A stretch of DNA of 38,114 nucleotides from Planctomycetota bacterium (GTDB lineage: Bacteria; Planctomycetota; UBA1135; GCA-002686595): assembly GCA_016220085.1 (NCBI GenBank), contig JACRIN010000103.1:1-38114 (forward strand), written 5' to 3'. The notes under the pieces are model-generated. The model did not search any database, had not been told where the DNA came from, and saw only the letters and a program-made list of their open reading frames with translations. Positions 16,464 through 25,305 of the stretch are shown one piece after another. Within the stretch, counting starts at the first letter, position 1. Every line of letters starts with the position of its first letter. The translations under genes were made by a program, and so were the position numbers.

Positions 16464-17429
16464 TCAACCTCGCGGCGGGGAAGCTGGTGCTCCCGCGGCG
16501 GTGAGGATCGCCCGGGCGACCTCGATGTCGCGACCGATTTGGGCGCGCAGCTCGTCCACTCCGGCGAATCGCTGCTCGCCGCGCAGGCGCGCGACGAAAT
16601 CGACCTCGAGCGATCGGCCGTAGAGGTCGCCGGCGAAGTCGAGCGCGTGCACCTCGACGCGCGGTCGGCTCGCCGTCGCGTCGACGGTCGGGCGAGTTCC
16701 GATGTTGGCGACCGCCTGCGCCGTCTTGGGCAGCGGGCCGCCGTCCCCGATCGGCCGGACCCAGCACGCGTAGACGCCGCCGGGGGGGTGGAGTTCGTGA
16801 TGCAGATCGAGGTTGGCGGTCGGGAAGCCGAGCTTGCGACCGAGCGCGTCGCCGGGCACCACGGTGCCGAGCACGCTGACGCGCCGGCCGAGCATCCGCC
16901 GCGCCGCCTCGAGGTCGCCGAGCTCGACCGCCTCTCGGATCGCCGTGCTGGAGACCGCGTGGCCTCCGACGAGCACCTGACCGACGACCTGGACGTCGAG
17001 GCCGAGCTCCTGGAGCAGTTCCGCGGTGCCGCGGCGATCGCGACCGAACTTGCTGTCGAAACCGAGCACGAACGCGCGCGCGCCGAGCTCGGCCAGCAGG
17101 AACTCGCGCACGAAGCGTTCAGCCTCGAGCGAACGCAGCGATTCGTCGAACGTCAGCACGACCGCGTGCTCGATGCCGAGGCGTCGGAAGAGCTCCAGAC
17201 GGTGCTCCAGGCTCGTCAGCGTCTTCGGCTCGCGCCCGAGCAGCACGTGTTTCGGGTGACGGCCGAACGTGACGACGGTCGAACGTGCGCCGAGCGCTCG
17301 CGCGCGCACCAGGTTCGCCTCGAGCGTCGCGCGGTGGCCGAGGTGGACTCCGTCGAAGACGCCGATCGACACCACCGCGCCGTCGGACGGCGGCGGAGGC
17401 AGGTCGCGGCGATCGAAGCTCGTGATCAA
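16464..17429 (-). CDS. ribF: Bifunctional riboflavin kinase/FAD synthetase
   Basis: A 321-residue enzyme making FMN then FAD. The N-terminal FAD synthetase half has GVFDGVHLGH (23-32), FDSKFGRDRRG (124-134) and SSTAIR (160-165); the C-terminal riboflavin kinase half has LGFPTANL (200-207). The inferred start is TTG at 17429, inside a TTGA shared with the def stop; no ATG lies before the first motif, and a GTG pair about 17 codons in is the alternative. Coupled to def by a four-base overlap. Length fits RibF. Confidence 0.95.
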   Translation of the reverse strand: MITSFDRRDLPPPPSDGAVVSIGVFDGVHLGHRATLEANLVRARALGARSTVVTFGRHPKHVLLGREPKTLTSLEHRLELFRRLGIEHAVVLTFDESLRSLEAERFVREFLLAELGARAFVLGFDSKFGRDRRGTAELLQELGLDVQVVGQVLVGGHAVSSTAIREAVELGDLEAARRMLGRRVSVLGTVVPGDALGRKLGFPTANLDLHHELHPPGGVYACWVRPIGDGGPLPKTAQAVANIGTRPTVDATASRPRVEVHALDFAGDLYGRSLEVDFVARLRGEQRFAGVDELRAQIGRDIEVARAILTAAGAPASPPRG

Positions 17430-17971
17430 CGCGTGCGCGCGGCGTTGGAGGAGCGGGAGCGATAGCGGTCGACGAGCTCCTGCAGCGCCGCTTTGTGGCG
17501 TTGCTTGTCCGCTGCGGACATCCGGTCGACCAGCAGCACGCCTTCGAGGTGGTCGTACTCGTGTTGCACGATCCGGGAGACGAAACCGTCGAACTCGCTC
17601 TCGATCGGCGCGCCGTCCGGCGAGAACGCCTTCACGCGGCAGCGTTCCGGTCGCTTGACCTCCGCGTAGATGCCGGGGAACGACAGACAGCCCTCCTCGT
17701 AGAGGCTGGGCTCACCGGTTCGGTCGACGATCAGCACGTTGACCAGGGCGAGTTCGTCCTCGGGCTTGCCGGTGGAGTTGAGCACCAGAATCCGCTTCTG
17801 GAGGCCCACCTGGGGTGCCGCGAGGCCGACGCCGTTCGACTGGTACATCAAGTCGAACATCGCCCGCACGGTGGCGCGCAGGTCGTCGTCGAACGCGGGG
17901 ACGTCGACCGCGACCTTGCGCAGGACGGGCTCGGGGTACAGCGTCAGGTGAAATTCGAGGGGTTCGGTCAT
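17426..17971 (-). CDS. def: Peptide deformylase
   Basis: A 181-residue metalloenzyme that removes the N-formyl group from new proteins. All three motifs are present: GVGLAAPQVG (47-56), EGCLSFPG with ligand Cys95, and QHEYDHLEG with His137 and His141. The segment ALVNVLIVDRTG replaces the usual LINPxI, a mild deviation. The ATG at 17971 is used; no strong ribosome-binding site precedes it. First gene of the def-ribF pair and divergent from the TPR-rpsT operon. Confidence 0.96.
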   Translation of the reverse strand: MTEPLEFHLTLYPEPVLRKVAVDVPAFDDDLRATVRAMFDLMYQSNGVGLAAPQVGLQKRILVLNSTGKPEDELALVNVLIVDRTGEPSLYEEGCLSFPGIYAEVKRPERCRVKAFSPDGAPIESEFDGFVSRIVQHEYDHLEGVLLVDRMSAADKQRHKAALQELVDRYRSRSSNAARTR

Positions 17972-18024
17972 GGAGCAGCGCGGAGCGGTCGGACGGTTCT
18001 CGGGGGTCGCCAGGATACCGCGCG

Positions 18025-18053
18025 TTGACCCCCCGGAAGGACGTCCCTAGAAT
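18025..18053 (+). promoter_or_regulatory. Sigma-70-type promoter of the TPR-rpsT operon
   Basis: TTGACC (18025-18030) and TAGAAT (18048-18053) are separated by exactly 17 bases, each one or two bases from consensus. Transcription would begin near 18060, about 78 bases before the TPR start codon. Best promoter match in the window. Confidence 0.7.
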
Positions 18054-18137
18054 CCTTCGCCCTTCGAATCGCGCAACAGGAGCCCGTCGGGCACCTAGTC
18101 CGCGTCGAGGCCGACCGACCCCCTCTTCGACCGACGC

Positions 18138-19469
18138 GTGGATTTCTCCAAGCACCTCCAGAAGGCCGACGAGGCCATGCGCCGTCGCCAATGGGACTTC
18201 GCCATCGAGGTCTACCAGCAGCTGCTGAACCTCGACGCCGACTTGGCCGAGGCGCGCGGCGGACTGCGGCGGGCGCTCAAGCGCAAGCACGAGGAGTCGA
18301 AGTCGGGGAAGCTCTTTCGCGCCGCGCTCGGAGCGATGCCGCTCGGCGCCGCGAGGACGCTGCTCAAGACCAAGCATTACGACGCAGCCGCGAAGCAGCT
18401 CGAGAACTACCTCGCGTCGAACCCGCTGGACGTCGAAGGCAACCTGATGCTCGGGCAAGCGCTCGAGGGCGCGGGCTTCTTCAAGTCGGCGCGCGCGGTC
18501 TACGAGTTCCTCGCCGAGATCGCCCCCGCGAACGCGGAGGGCCTGAAGCGCGCCGGCGCGATGATGCAGAAGTCGGGCGACGTGATGAAGGCGCTCGAGT
18601 ACTACGAGCGCGCGCTCAAGGCCGACCCCCGCGACCAGGACGCGCTCAAGGCGCGCAAGGACCTCTCGGCCGAAGCGGCGCTGAAGAAAACCAACTACGA
18701 GTCGGTGCAGCACAGTCGCGACCTGCTGAAGGACAAGGACCGCACGCAGTCGCTCGAGCGCGAGCGACGCCGGCACCTGACCGAGGACGAGCTGCGCGCC
18801 GAGGTCGAGCGGCTCTCCGCGCGCTTCGCCGAAACGCCGACCGACGTCGACCTGATGATCCAGCTCGGCGAGTACCACGAAAAGCTCGGCGACTACGACG
18901 CCGCGGCGGAGTTCGTCGACCGCGCGCTGTCGTACAAGAAGGACTCGTTCGAGCTCGCGTCGAAGTCGGGCGACCTCCAGACCAAGGCGCTCAAGAAGGC
19001 GATGGCCCGCGCGGACAAAGCCGGCGACGCCGAGAAGGCTGCGCGGCTGGAGCAAGAGCTCCTCGCGCACGAAACGCGCGACTGGCGCCGCCGCGCCGCG
19101 CTGCGTCCGAACGAGCTCCCGCTGCGGTTCGAGCTCGGCAAGCGCCTGATGCGCTCCGGCGAGCTCGACGCCGCGCTGTCGGAATTCCAGAGAGTGCTGC
19201 CCGAGCCGCGCCTACAACGCGACGTGCGCTTCTGGCTGGGTCAGTGTTTCCAGTCCAAGGGCTTCGGAGACCTGGCGAAGAAGGAGTATCAGAGGGCCTT
19301 GGAAGGCAGTTCCGAGGTCGACGAGCGCGCCAAGGAGATCCTGTACAATCTCGGCGCGATTGCCGAGGCGGAGGGTGACTCCGGCTCGGCGCGCGGCCAC
19401 TACGCCCGCGTGTATGAGATCGACATCGGCTACCGAGACGTGGCCGCGAAGATGGAACGACTGAAGTAA
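18138..19469 (+). CDS. TPR-repeat protein
   Basis: A 443-residue cytoplasmic protein built from tetratricopeptide repeats. N-terminal repeats (DEAMRRRQWDFAIEVYQQLL, then units through residue 170, for example SGDVMKALEYYERALKADP) are followed by a charged linker (about 175-215) and further repeats (EYHEKLGDYDAAAEFVDRAL; LMRSGELDAALSEFQRVL; a last one near 410). No signal peptide or catalytic domain. The GTG at 18138 begins the first helix. rpsT begins three bases after its stop and no promoter is seen between, so the ribosomal gene appears to depend on this transcript. It may act as a scaffold; partners unknown. Confidence 0.85.
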   Translation: MDFSKHLQKADEAMRRRQWDFAIEVYQQLLNLDADLAEARGGLRRALKRKHEESKSGKLFRAALGAMPLGAARTLLKTKHYDAAAKQLENYLASNPLDVEGNLMLGQALEGAGFFKSARAVYEFLAEIAPANAEGLKRAGAMMQKSGDVMKALEYYERALKADPRDQDALKARKDLSAEAALKKTNYESVQHSRDLLKDKDRTQSLERERRRHLTEDELRAEVERLSARFAETPTDVDLMIQLGEYHEKLGDYDAAAEFVDRALSYKKDSFELASKSGDLQTKALKKAMARADKAGDAEKAARLEQELLAHETRDWRRRAALRPNELPLRFELGKRLMRSGELDAALSEFQRVLPEPRLQRDVRFWLGQCFQSKGFGDLAKKEYQRALEGSSEVDERAKEILYNLGAIAEAEGDSGSARGHYARVYEIDIGYRDVAAKMERLK

Positions 19470-19472
19470 GAC

Positions 19473-19739
19473 ATGGCTCACACCAAATCCGCCCTGAAGG
19501 ACATCAAGAAGTCTCGCGAGTCTCGCGAGCTCAACCGCAAGGTCGAAGGCAGCATGAAGACCGCGATGAAGAAGTTCATCGCGCTCACCGATGCCGCCGG
19601 CGCCGACGAGGCCTATCGCAAGGCGATGAAGCTCGTCGACAAGGCCGCGCAGAAGGGCGTCCTGCACAAGAACGCCGCCTCGCGTCGCAAGTCGCAGCTC
19701 GACCGCAAGCTCTCCGCGCTCAAGGGCGCGAAGAAGTAG
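19473..19739 (+). CDS. rpsT: 30S ribosomal protein S20
   Basis: An 88-residue, very basic, helical protein that binds 16S rRNA in the body of the small subunit. The start MAHTKSALKDIKKSRESREL and the NxAxRRKSxL motif (KNAASRRKSQLDRKLSAL) are those of bS20. It is three bases after the TPR gene, in one operon; S20 is usually monocistronic or next to other translation genes, so the TPR partnership is distinctive. Length is normal. Confidence 0.97.
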   Translation: MAHTKSALKDIKKSRESRELNRKVEGSMKTAMKKFIALTDAAGADEAYRKAMKLVDKAAQKGVLHKNAASRRKSQLDRKLSALKGAKK

Positions 19740-19775
19740 TCGGCACGGCCGCACGCGGCCCGTTCGAGACGCGGC

Positions 19776-20135
19776 ATGTTCGAGACCAGCGAGAGCCACG
19801 ACAAGCCCGAGTTCCGTCCGCTCCACGTGGCGCGGCGTCGTGAAGGGCTCTACGAAGCGGCCAAGGAAATGGTCGCGGACCTCTCGAACTGGACGGTGGT
19901 GAAGGCCGACGACCCGGCGTGCACGCTGCACTGCGAGCGCAAGGGGGGGCCGCTCGGAGGGCTGCTCGGCGGATTGCTCGGCGGAACGTCGAAGGTGACG
20001 GTCCGCGTCGAGGGCCCCGAGGGCTTGCCCTCGTCGACGATCCACGTGCGCGCGGAAGCGCAGGGCGGACTGCTCTCGAACGAGAAGTCCGTCGTCGCCG
20101 AGTTCATGAGGCCGTTCACGCGTCGCGTCTGCTGA
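19776..20135 (+). CDS. Hypothetical protein, 119 residues
   Basis: No family recognised. The sequence begins hydrophilic, has SNWTVVKADDPACTLHCERK in the middle, then a Gly/Leu-rich linker (GGLLGGLLGG) before a beta-rich C-terminal half (KVTVRVEGPEGLPSSTIHVR) ending in Cys. The alternating strands resemble small single-domain alpha/beta proteins of the DUF1499 type, but I would not assign it. It follows rpsT by 36 bases on the same strand and could be third in the operon. No signal peptide. Confidence 0.6.
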   Translation: MFETSESHDKPEFRPLHVARRREGLYEAAKEMVADLSNWTVVKADDPACTLHCERKGGPLGGLLGGLLGGTSKVTVRVEGPEGLPSSTIHVRAEAQGGLLSNEKSVVAEFMRPFTRRVC

Positions 20136-20145
20136 GCGCGAGCTC

Positions 20146-20238
20146 GGCGCGCGACGTCGCCGCTTCGGAGCACGGGCCTCTTCGGAGGCACACGCCTTTC
20201 GGAGCGCAGTCGGGAACGGGTGGCGCGCGACGTCGCCG
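20146..20238. repeat. 17-bp direct repeat flanking a small hairpin
   Basis: GGCGCGCGACGTCGCCG occurs at 20146-20162 and again at 20222-20238, both containing the palindrome GCGACGTCGC. Between them lie three TTCGGAG copies and the hairpin at 20176-20189. The element fills the gap between the convergent hypothetical and SurA-like genes. Confidence 0.8.
20176..20189. terminator. UUCG-capped hairpin between convergent genes
   Basis: GCCTC (20176-20180) and GAGGC (20185-20189) close a TTCG tetraloop. It sits 40 bases past the hypothetical gene stop. No T-tract, so termination is a guess. Confidence 0.35.
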
Positions 20239-20245
20239 GTCCGCG

Positions 20246-21322
20246 TCAGTTCTCGATCGTCGTGCTGCGGCCGAGGAACTCCGGCGGCCACACGTAGGCG
20301 GCGTGGCGGAGCTCGTCGAGCCGCGCGTCGATGCGCACCGCGTCGAGGTTGGCTTCGGTTTCCTCGCGCAGCTTCTTCTGGAGCTCGGGATCGGAGAACG
20401 ACGGCGGCTCGCGCCGCTTGCGTTCCGCGAGGTAGACCAGGCGATAGCCGTCGAGCACGCCGTTCGTGCGGATCTCGAGCACCTCGGAGATCGCGCCCTG
20501 TTCGGCGCTCTTGAGGAACGCGTACACCTCGCGCGAGGGCCGGAAGCCGCTCAACGGACGATCGCTCAGGATCTCCGCCTTCGACTTGCCGGCGTCGAGC
20601 GCTTCGACCTCGGCGTCGAAGTCGCCGCCGGCGAGCACGCGCTGTCGCAGTTCGTCGAGCGCCGCGCGCACTTCGTCCGGCGAGCGGAGGATCTTGAGAC
20701 CGAAGTTGTGGACGGTCACGATCGGGTCCGCCGCGATGTTCGCCTCTTCGAGCTTGAACACGTAGTGGAGGCGTCCGGGGCGCACGTAGCGATCGGCGGC
20801 GACGCGTCCCTTCGGCGCGGCGTCGACGCCGATCTGCGAGCGCTGCCAGAGCATGCCGTAGGCCCACGTGCGGATCTCGTCGCGGTGCGTGAACGAGTCG
20901 AGGTTGCGCGCCTTGAGCTCGCCGGCGAGCTTCGTGACGCTGCCGGCGCGCTCGCGTTGCTCGTCGATCTTGTTCTGGACGAAGCGCTCGACCATCTTCT
21001 CGTCGTAGCCCATCACCTTGCCGGCTTGCTCCTGGAGCAGCTGGCTGACCTTGCGAGTGACGATCGCGTCGCTCGCGCGAGCGCGTTCCTCCTTGGTCGC
21101 ACCCGGACCGACCGCGTTGCGCGCGGCGGCGATCACTTCCACGGTGGTGATGATGTCCTCGTTGACGATCAGCGCCGCGGAATCGAGCTCGACCCACTTC
21201 GCTTCCGCGGCGGGCGGAGTCGGGTCTTGGCCGATGGACGCCGGGCGGGTGGCCGCCGCGCCGAGAGCCGTCAAGCCGAGGGACGTCAGGCCGAGGGTAG
21301 AGAGAATCGAGAGCCAGATCAT
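20246..21322 (-). CDS. SurA/PpiC-like exported chaperone-prolyl isomerase
   Basis: A 358-residue protein with an N-terminal signal segment (residues 1-24), a SurA-N-like helical domain (LDSAALIVNEDIITTVEVI, 47-65, onward to about 200) and a C-terminal part with parvulin-like features (LSGFRPSREVYAFLKSAE, GAISEVLEIRTNGVLDGYRL). These suggest a periplasmic folding factor for outer-membrane proteins such as the porins here. The isomerase core is divergent, so activity is uncertain. The ATG at 21322 overlaps the mfd stop in an ATGA. The signal peptide is coded by three near-copies of a 15-bp unit (21260-21304). Confidence 0.72.
   Translation of the reverse strand: MIWLSILSTLGLTSLGLTALGAAATRPASIGQDPTPPAAEAKWVELDSAALIVNEDIITTVEVIAAARNAVGPGATKEERARASDAIVTRKVSQLLQEQAGKVMGYDEKMVERFVQNKIDEQRERAGSVTKLAGELKARNLDSFTHRDEIRTWAYGMLWQRSQIGVDAAPKGRVAADRYVRPGRLHYVFKLEEANIAADPIVTVHNFGLKILRSPDEVRAALDELRQRVLAGGDFDAEVEALDAGKSKAEILSDRPLSGFRPSREVYAFLKSAEQGAISEVLEIRTNGVLDGYRLVYLAERKRREPPSFSDPELQKKLREETEANLDAVRIDARLDELRHAAYVWPPEFLGRSTTIEN
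21260..21304 (-). repeat. 15-bp tandem repeat inside a signal-peptide coding region
   Basis: Three adjacent units beginning GCCGAG (GCCGAGAGCCGTCAA, GCCGAGGGACGTCAG, GCCGAGGGTAGAGAG on the plus strand) code for the repeated Leu-Gly-Leu-Thr segment of the SurA-like protein's signal peptide. Confidence 0.7.
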
Positions 21323-24300
21323 CGGTGGCCGGCGATTCTCGGGTCGGCCGCGCCGCGCTTCAACCTCTCTTCGAGCCAAGTGAGCCCCGCTTCGGCGGTC
21401 TTCGCTTTCGGCGGCGTCATCAGGTGCACGAGCCCGGTGCGGATCGGGCGGAGCTCCAGGTGTCGGTCGCGGAACAGGAAATCGATCGCCAGACGGTCGC
21501 GGAACTCGATCTGGTAGTGATCGCCGCGCCACGCGACGCGCGTGATCGCGAGGGGCGCGAGCTTCGCGCGCAGCCGGAACGAGCGCAGCAGCGCCTCGGC
21601 CTCGGCCGGCAGACGCCCGAAGCGGTCGCGCAGCATCGCTTCCGCCTTCTCGCCGTCGGCCTCGGTGGTGATCGAGTCGAGCGAGCGCAGGATCTCGAGC
21701 CGCACGTCGTGCGACGGGATCCACGCGGCAGGCAGGAACGCGCGCAGCCCGAGCTCGAGCTCGATCGGCGTGCCGAGCTCCGCGTCGCCGCCGGACTCGT
21801 CGCGACCGAGCCCGGCCTTCATGCGCTCGACGGTTTGGCGCAGCAAGCGGCAGTACATGTCGTAGCCGACCGCCGCGATGTGTCCCGATTGCTCGGGCCC
21901 GAGGATGTTGCCCGCGCCGCGGATCTCCAGGTCCTTCATGCTGATCTGGAAGCCGGCGCCGAGGTGGTTGAGCTCCTCCAGCGCCTTCAAGCGCTCGCGC
22001 GAGACGTTGGAGAGCGGCTTGTAGCGCTCGACGAGCAGGTAGCAGTACGCCTGCTGCTGTCCGCGTCCGACGCGACCGCGGAGCTGGTGCAGCTCCGAGA
22101 GCCCGTAGTGATCCGCCTGATCGATGAAGATCGTGCCGGCGGCGGGGATGTCGAGTCCGTTCTCGACGATCGTCGTGGCGACGAGCACGTCCACGGCGCC
22201 GGTCGCGAACGAATCGATCACGCGCTCGAGATCCTTGTTGTGCATCTGGCCGTGGCCGACCGCGAAGCTGCACTCGGGCACGAGCTCGGCGAGCCCGCGC
22301 GCGACCTCGTGGATGTCGCCGACGCGGTTGTGGAGGAAGAAGACCTGTCCGCCGCGGCTCTTCTCGGCGAGCAGCGCTTGGCGGATCAGCCCGCGATTTT
22401 CGGCGTCGACGATCTTCGTCTCGATCGCTTGACGACCGGGCGGCGGCGTGCCGAGCGCGGAGATGTCGCGCAAGCCCGACAGCGACATGTGCAGCGTGCG
22501 AGGAATCGGCGTCGCGGAGAGCGTCAGCACGTCGACGTCCGCGCGCAGCGCCTTGAAGTGCTCCTTTTGCACGACACCGAAGCGCTGTTCCTCGTCGACG
22601 ATCAGCAACCCGAGGCTCTTGAACGTGACGTCCTTCGAGAGCAAGCGGTGCGTGCCGATGACGATGTCGATCTCGCCGTTCGCGACGCGCGAGAGGATCC
22701 GGCGCTCGTCCTTGCCGATCGCGGTCCGCGAGAGCCCTTCGACGCGCACGGGGAAGTCCGACATGCGCTCGCGGAACGTGACCATGTGCTGGTGCGCGAG
22801 CACGGTCGTCGGCACGAGCATCGCGACCTGCCCGCCGCTCGCCGCGACGCGGAACGCGGCGCGCATCGCGACCTCGGTCTTCCCGAAGCCGACGTCGCCG
22901 CACAGGAGCCGGTCCATCGGACGCGGGCTCTCGAGGTCGGTCGCGATCTCGCGATCGGCGGTCGCCTGGTCGGGCGTGTCGACGTACGCGAACGAACCGA
23001 TCATGTCGCGCACGAGCTCGGGCTCGCGATTCCACGCCGGCCGCTTCTTCACCTCGCGCTTCGCTTGCACCTCGAGCAGATCGCCCGCGAGGTCGTAGAG
23101 CGCGCGCTCGACCCTCTCGCGGCGGCGTCGGAACGACTGGCTGCCGATCTTGTCGAGCGGCGGCGTCTTCTTGCCGCTGCCGATGTAGCGCTGGACGACG
23201 TCGACTTGCGACGACGGCACGTAGAGCGAAACGTCGTCGGAGAAGACGAGGTGGAGGTGCTCCTCCTCGCCGACGCCGCGGCGCAGGAGCTCGAGCCCCT
23301 TGTAGATCGCGAGCCCGTGGACCGCGTGGACCACGTAGTCGCCCGGCTTCAGGTCGAAGAACGACTGCAGCGCGCGCGACTTGTACGTCGGGCGCTGCAC
23401 GGCGCTCTTCTTGACGCCTTGCACGCCGGCGAGCTCGCGATGGTTGACGAGCACGAGCTTCGCGTCCGGCAGACGGAAGCCGCGTGACAGCGAGCCGACG
23501 CGCGTCTCGACGCCCTCGACTCCGCCGCCTTCGTCGAGCACGTGGCGGAAGCGATGCTCCTCGGGTTCGTTGCGGCACAGCACGATCACCCGCGAGCCGT
23601 CGACCCGCGCCTCGCGCAGCTTCTCCGCCGCTTGCGCGATCGGACCGGCGAGCGCTTGCACGGAGCGCGTTTCGAACGTCACCGTCGTCCCGGGCAAGCT
23701 CTGCAGCTCGAGCCGCACGTGCTCCGCCGCGCGCGTGCGCACCTCGATCAGCGCCTTCTGGTGCTCGCTCGACTGGACGCGCAAGCCTTCGGCTCGATCC
23801 TGGATGCGCAGCGGCTCGATTTCGATCCAGATCGCGGTCGGCGGCACGAGCGTGATCGGCGCTTGCCCGAGCTCGGCGTGACTCTGATCGGACGCGAGGC
23901 AGATCTCGATCTTGTCGAACGATTCGACGCTGCGCTGCTCCGCGGGATCGAACGTGCGCAGCGACTCGATTTCGCGATCGAAGAGCTCGATCCGCACCGG
24001 CTGCTCGGTCGCGAACGGGAACACGTCGAGAATGTCGCCGCGCAAACTCACTTCGCCGTGCTTCTCGACCAGCGGCGTGCGCGCATAGCCGGCTTCGACG
24101 GCTCGCGCGAGGAAGTCGTCGACGTCGAGCGTCTGGCCCTTCGCGAGGCGCACGAAGTGCTTCTCGAGCTCGCCCGAGTTCGGCAGCGTCTCCAACAACC
24201 CGAGCAGCGACGCGATCACGACCCGCGGGCGCGCTTCACGTGGACCGGAGAGGACTTGCGCGAGCTGGATGCGCGCGCGCACCGCCTCGGCGTCGAGCGA

Positions 24301-24597
24301 ATCGGCGCGCGCGCCGGCGCCGCCTCGCGAGACGAGCCGCGCCGGCGCGAGTCCGAACGCCTCGAGGTCCTCGGCGAAGCTTTCGAGCTCCGCATCGGTC
24401 GAAACGACGAGCCACCACGGGCCTTGGAGCCGCTCGTGCAGCGCCGCGATCATCAGCGCCTGCGCGGAGCCCCACAGGCCGCCCGCGGAGACGAAACGGC
24501 GCCGACCGAGCTCTTCGACGAGCCTCGCGAAGCTCGCGCTCGACGCGCAGAGCGCCGGATCGAGCAGCGCCTTCGCGCCGGAGGTCGTCGCGGTCAC
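21319..24597 (-). CDS. mfd: Transcription-repair coupling factor Mfd
   Basis: A 1092-residue ATPase that removes RNA polymerase stalled at DNA damage and recruits UvrA. The N-terminal UvrB-like domains (about 1-390) include VSLRGDILDVFP (183-194); the RNA-polymerase-interacting domain follows (PGDYVVHAVHGLAIYKG, 418-434); the RecG-like translocase has Walker A GDVGFGKT (567-574), DEEQ (668-671), LSATPIP and QLRGRVGRG; a TRCF domain ends the protein. The GTG at 24597 shares a GTGA with the rnc stop; nothing upstream looks like Mfd. Slightly shorter than E. coli Mfd. Confidence 0.97.
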   Translation of the reverse strand: MTATTSGAKALLDPALCASSASFARLVEELGRRRFVSAGGLWGSAQALMIAALHERLQGPWWLVVSTDAELESFAEDLEAFGLAPARLVSRGGAGARADSLDAEAVRARIQLAQVLSGPREARPRVVIASLLGLLETLPNSGELEKHFVRLAKGQTLDVDDFLARAVEAGYARTPLVEKHGEVSLRGDILDVFPFATEQPVRIELFDREIESLRTFDPAEQRSVESFDKIEICLASDQSHAELGQAPITLVPPTAIWIEIEPLRIQDRAEGLRVQSSEHQKALIEVRTRAAEHVRLELQSLPGTTVTFETRSVQALAGPIAQAAEKLREARVDGSRVIVLCRNEPEEHRFRHVLDEGGGVEGVETRVGSLSRGFRLPDAKLVLVNHRELAGVQGVKKSAVQRPTYKSRALQSFFDLKPGDYVVHAVHGLAIYKGLELLRRGVGEEEHLHLVFSDDVSLYVPSSQVDVVQRYIGSGKKTPPLDKIGSQSFRRRRERVERALYDLAGDLLEVQAKREVKKRPAWNREPELVRDMIGSFAYVDTPDQATADREIATDLESPRPMDRLLCGDVGFGKTEVAMRAAFRVAASGGQVAMLVPTTVLAHQHMVTFRERMSDFPVRVEGLSRTAIGKDERRILSRVANGEIDIVIGTHRLLSKDVTFKSLGLLIVDEEQRFGVVQKEHFKALRADVDVLTLSATPIPRTLHMSLSGLRDISALGTPPPGRQAIETKIVDAENRGLIRQALLAEKSRGGQVFFLHNRVGDIHEVARGLAELVPECSFAVGHGQMHNKDLERVIDSFATGAVDVLVATTIVENGLDIPAAGTIFIDQADHYGLSELHQLRGRVGRGQQQAYCYLLVERYKPLSNVSRERLKALEELNHLGAGFQISMKDLEIRGAGNILGPEQSGHIAAVGYDMYCRLLRQTVERMKAGLGRDESGGDAELGTPIELELGLRAFLPAAWIPSHDVRLEILRSLDSITTEADGEKAEAMLRDRFGRLPAEAEALLRSFRLRAKLAPLAITRVAWRGDHYQIEFRDRLAIDFLFRDRHLELRPIRTGLVHLMTPPKAKTAEAGLTWLEERLKRGAADPRIAGHR

Positions 24598-25274
24598 GAA
24601 GCGGTGCTCCCGTCGCTCGACGAGGCTTCGAGTTCGAGTTCGAGCTCGAGCAGCGCTTCCTCCGCGGCCCAGCTCTCCGCTTCCTTGCGCGTGCGGCCCC
24701 ACGCGGTCGGGAACGCGCGCGTCTGCACGTGGGCGCGCACGAGGAAGGCGCGAGCATGGGCGTCGCCGCGTTCGGTGACGAGCTCGTAGCGAGGCAGCGT
24801 GCCGTGGCGAGCTTGCGTCAGGTGCTGCAGGCGTTGCTTCGGATTGGTGTCGGCGCGCGCGGCTCGCGCGTCGGCGAGCGGCTCCGCGAGCGTGCGCTCG
24901 GCGAACTCGCGCGCGGCCGCGAAGCCGGCGTCGAGGTAGATCGCGCCGAGCACGGCTTCGTAGAGGTTCGCGAGCACCGACGACGGCAACGCGCGGCCGA
25001 TCAGCCCGCCTCCGAGCCTCGCGCGGTCTTGCAGCCCGAGCTCGAGCGCTGCGCGAGCGAGCGTCTTGCGCGACACGACGTTCGACTTGAGCTCGGTGAG
25101 CGTGCCTTCGGGCGCCGACGGAGCGTTCCGGTAGAGGTCCTCGGCGACGATCAGGTCGAGCGCTGCGTCACCGAGGTACTCCAGGCGCTCGTTGTCGACC
25201 GAACTCGCGCACGAGGCGTGCGTGAGCGCGAGCTCGAGCAACGCCGGATCGCGAAACTCGTGGGGGATCTGCAT
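24594..25274 (-). CDS. rnc: Ribonuclease III
   Basis: A 226-residue double-strand RNA endonuclease. The signature NERLEYLGDAALD is at 28-40 (Glu32 and Asp36 as metal ligands) and Glu106 in LYEAVLGAIYLDAG is the last catalytic residue. The residue three before it, Asp114 in E. coli, is Asn103 here. A dsRNA-binding domain follows (about 150-215) with ELVTERGDAHARAF and TRKEAESWAAEEAL. The C-terminus ends in a Leu-Glu run coded by a short GAGTTC-like repeat. First gene of the rnc-mfd-SurA-like run, coupled to mfd by a GTGA overlap. Confidence 0.94.
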   Translation of the reverse strand: MQIPHEFRDPALLELALTHASCASSVDNERLEYLGDAALDLIVAEDLYRNAPSAPEGTLTELKSNVVSRKTLARAALELGLQDRARLGGGLIGRALPSSVLANLYEAVLGAIYLDAGFAAAREFAERTLAEPLADARAARADTNPKQRLQHLTQARHGTLPRYELVTERGDAHARAFLVRAHVQTRAFPTAWGRTRKEAESWAAEEALLELELELEASSSDGSTAS

Positions 25275-25287
25275 CGCCGAGCGCGCC

Positions 25288-25293
25288 AGTATA
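25288..25293 (-). promoter_or_regulatory. Candidate -10 box for rnc
   Basis: TATACT on the minus strand, 13 bases before the rnc ATG, so the leader would be only about six bases. No acceptable -35 at 16-18 bases. Confidence 0.35.
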
Positions 25294-25305
25294 GGATCGA
25301 AGGCG

